NCBI RefSeq assembly: GCF_026535915.1
Contig: NZ_JAFNPF010000004.1
Coordinates: forward strand, 10,620 to 74,619
Source of the DNA: Snodgrassella sp945267035
GTDB taxonomy: Bacteria > Pseudomonadota > Gammaproteobacteria > Burkholderiales > Neisseriaceae
Direction of reading: 5' to 3'
Length of the DNA stretch: 64,000 bases
A program made the translations under genes and the position numbers. The notes below the pieces were generated by a model. It had not been told where the DNA came from and did not search any database. It worked only from the letters and a program-made list of their open reading frames with translations. Numbering within the stretch: position 1 is the stretch's first letter; every line of letters begins with the position of its first letter. Positions 63,990-64,000 of this stretch are shown piece by piece.

Positions 63990-64000
63990 TAAAAGGGTGT

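Overview
The window looks like a chromosomal segment of a Neisseriaceae bacterium with moderately low GC. The best guess is Snodgrassella or a close insect-gut relative. This rests on recognisable gene families and their order: pilus assembly genes followed by coaE-zapD-yacG, an mtrRCDE-type efflux locus, a DHH-family recJ behind an RpfE-like gene, and XerC next to a thioesterase. It also rests on the many long gene-free stretches expected of a host-restricted genome. The genus is an inference; no rRNA is present to confirm it.

Layout. 1-1620: 3' part of lpxB, then a Pro-Arg-His tRNA operon with its own promoter and terminator, all on the minus strand. 2988-10575 (plus): folD, a membrane protein, a probably NADP-preferring GAPDH, an M61 peptidase, an RpfE-like protein and recJ. 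10771-16310 (plus): type IV pilus genes pilB, pilC and pilD running into coaE, zapD and yacG with stop/start overlaps. 16354-19633: a two-gene ABC-2 exporter, a BolA/IbaG protein and murA. 20024-23442: ppc, then grpE behind a good heat-shock (sigma-32) promoter. 23613-24723 (minus): a secreted cupin and an unknown membrane-anchored protein.

24960-27872 is a very AT-rich graveyard of polymorphic-toxin cassettes. It holds a surviving zincin-type toxin C-terminus overlapping its putative immunity gene, a decayed second immunity copy, a decayed RelA/SpoT-like toxin domain and two small winged-helix-like candidate immunity genes. A further 1.3 kb without intact genes follows.

29154-41312 (minus) is devoted to nutrient capture: an aspartyl-protease-like exported protein, a polar amino acid ABC transporter, and a complete heme-uptake locus. 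The heme locus has two tandem paralogous TonB-dependent receptors, a heme-utilisation protein, and a periplasmic binding protein, permease and ATPase. A Fur-type box lies upstream. 41783-42520 holds slyX, rpmG and rpmB. 42762-49635 is an RND efflux system with a divergent TetR regulator and AcrR-like operator half-sites between them. 49796-60949 carries a universal stress protein, a thioesterase, xerC, an aminotransferase, a third TonB-dependent receptor with its own Fur-type box, a DJ-1/PfpI protein, an AI-2E family exporter and a fosmidomycin-resistance-like MFS pump.

61779-64000 ends in an accessory pocket. It contains one intact DUF6119/TIGR04141-type gene, then two separate 3'-end fragments of a trmL-like rRNA/tRNA methylase gene flanking a remnant of a C5 cytosine methyltransferase. 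This looks like an integration hotspot for defence-type genes at the end of trmL. It and the toxin graveyard are the two places most worth a closer look.
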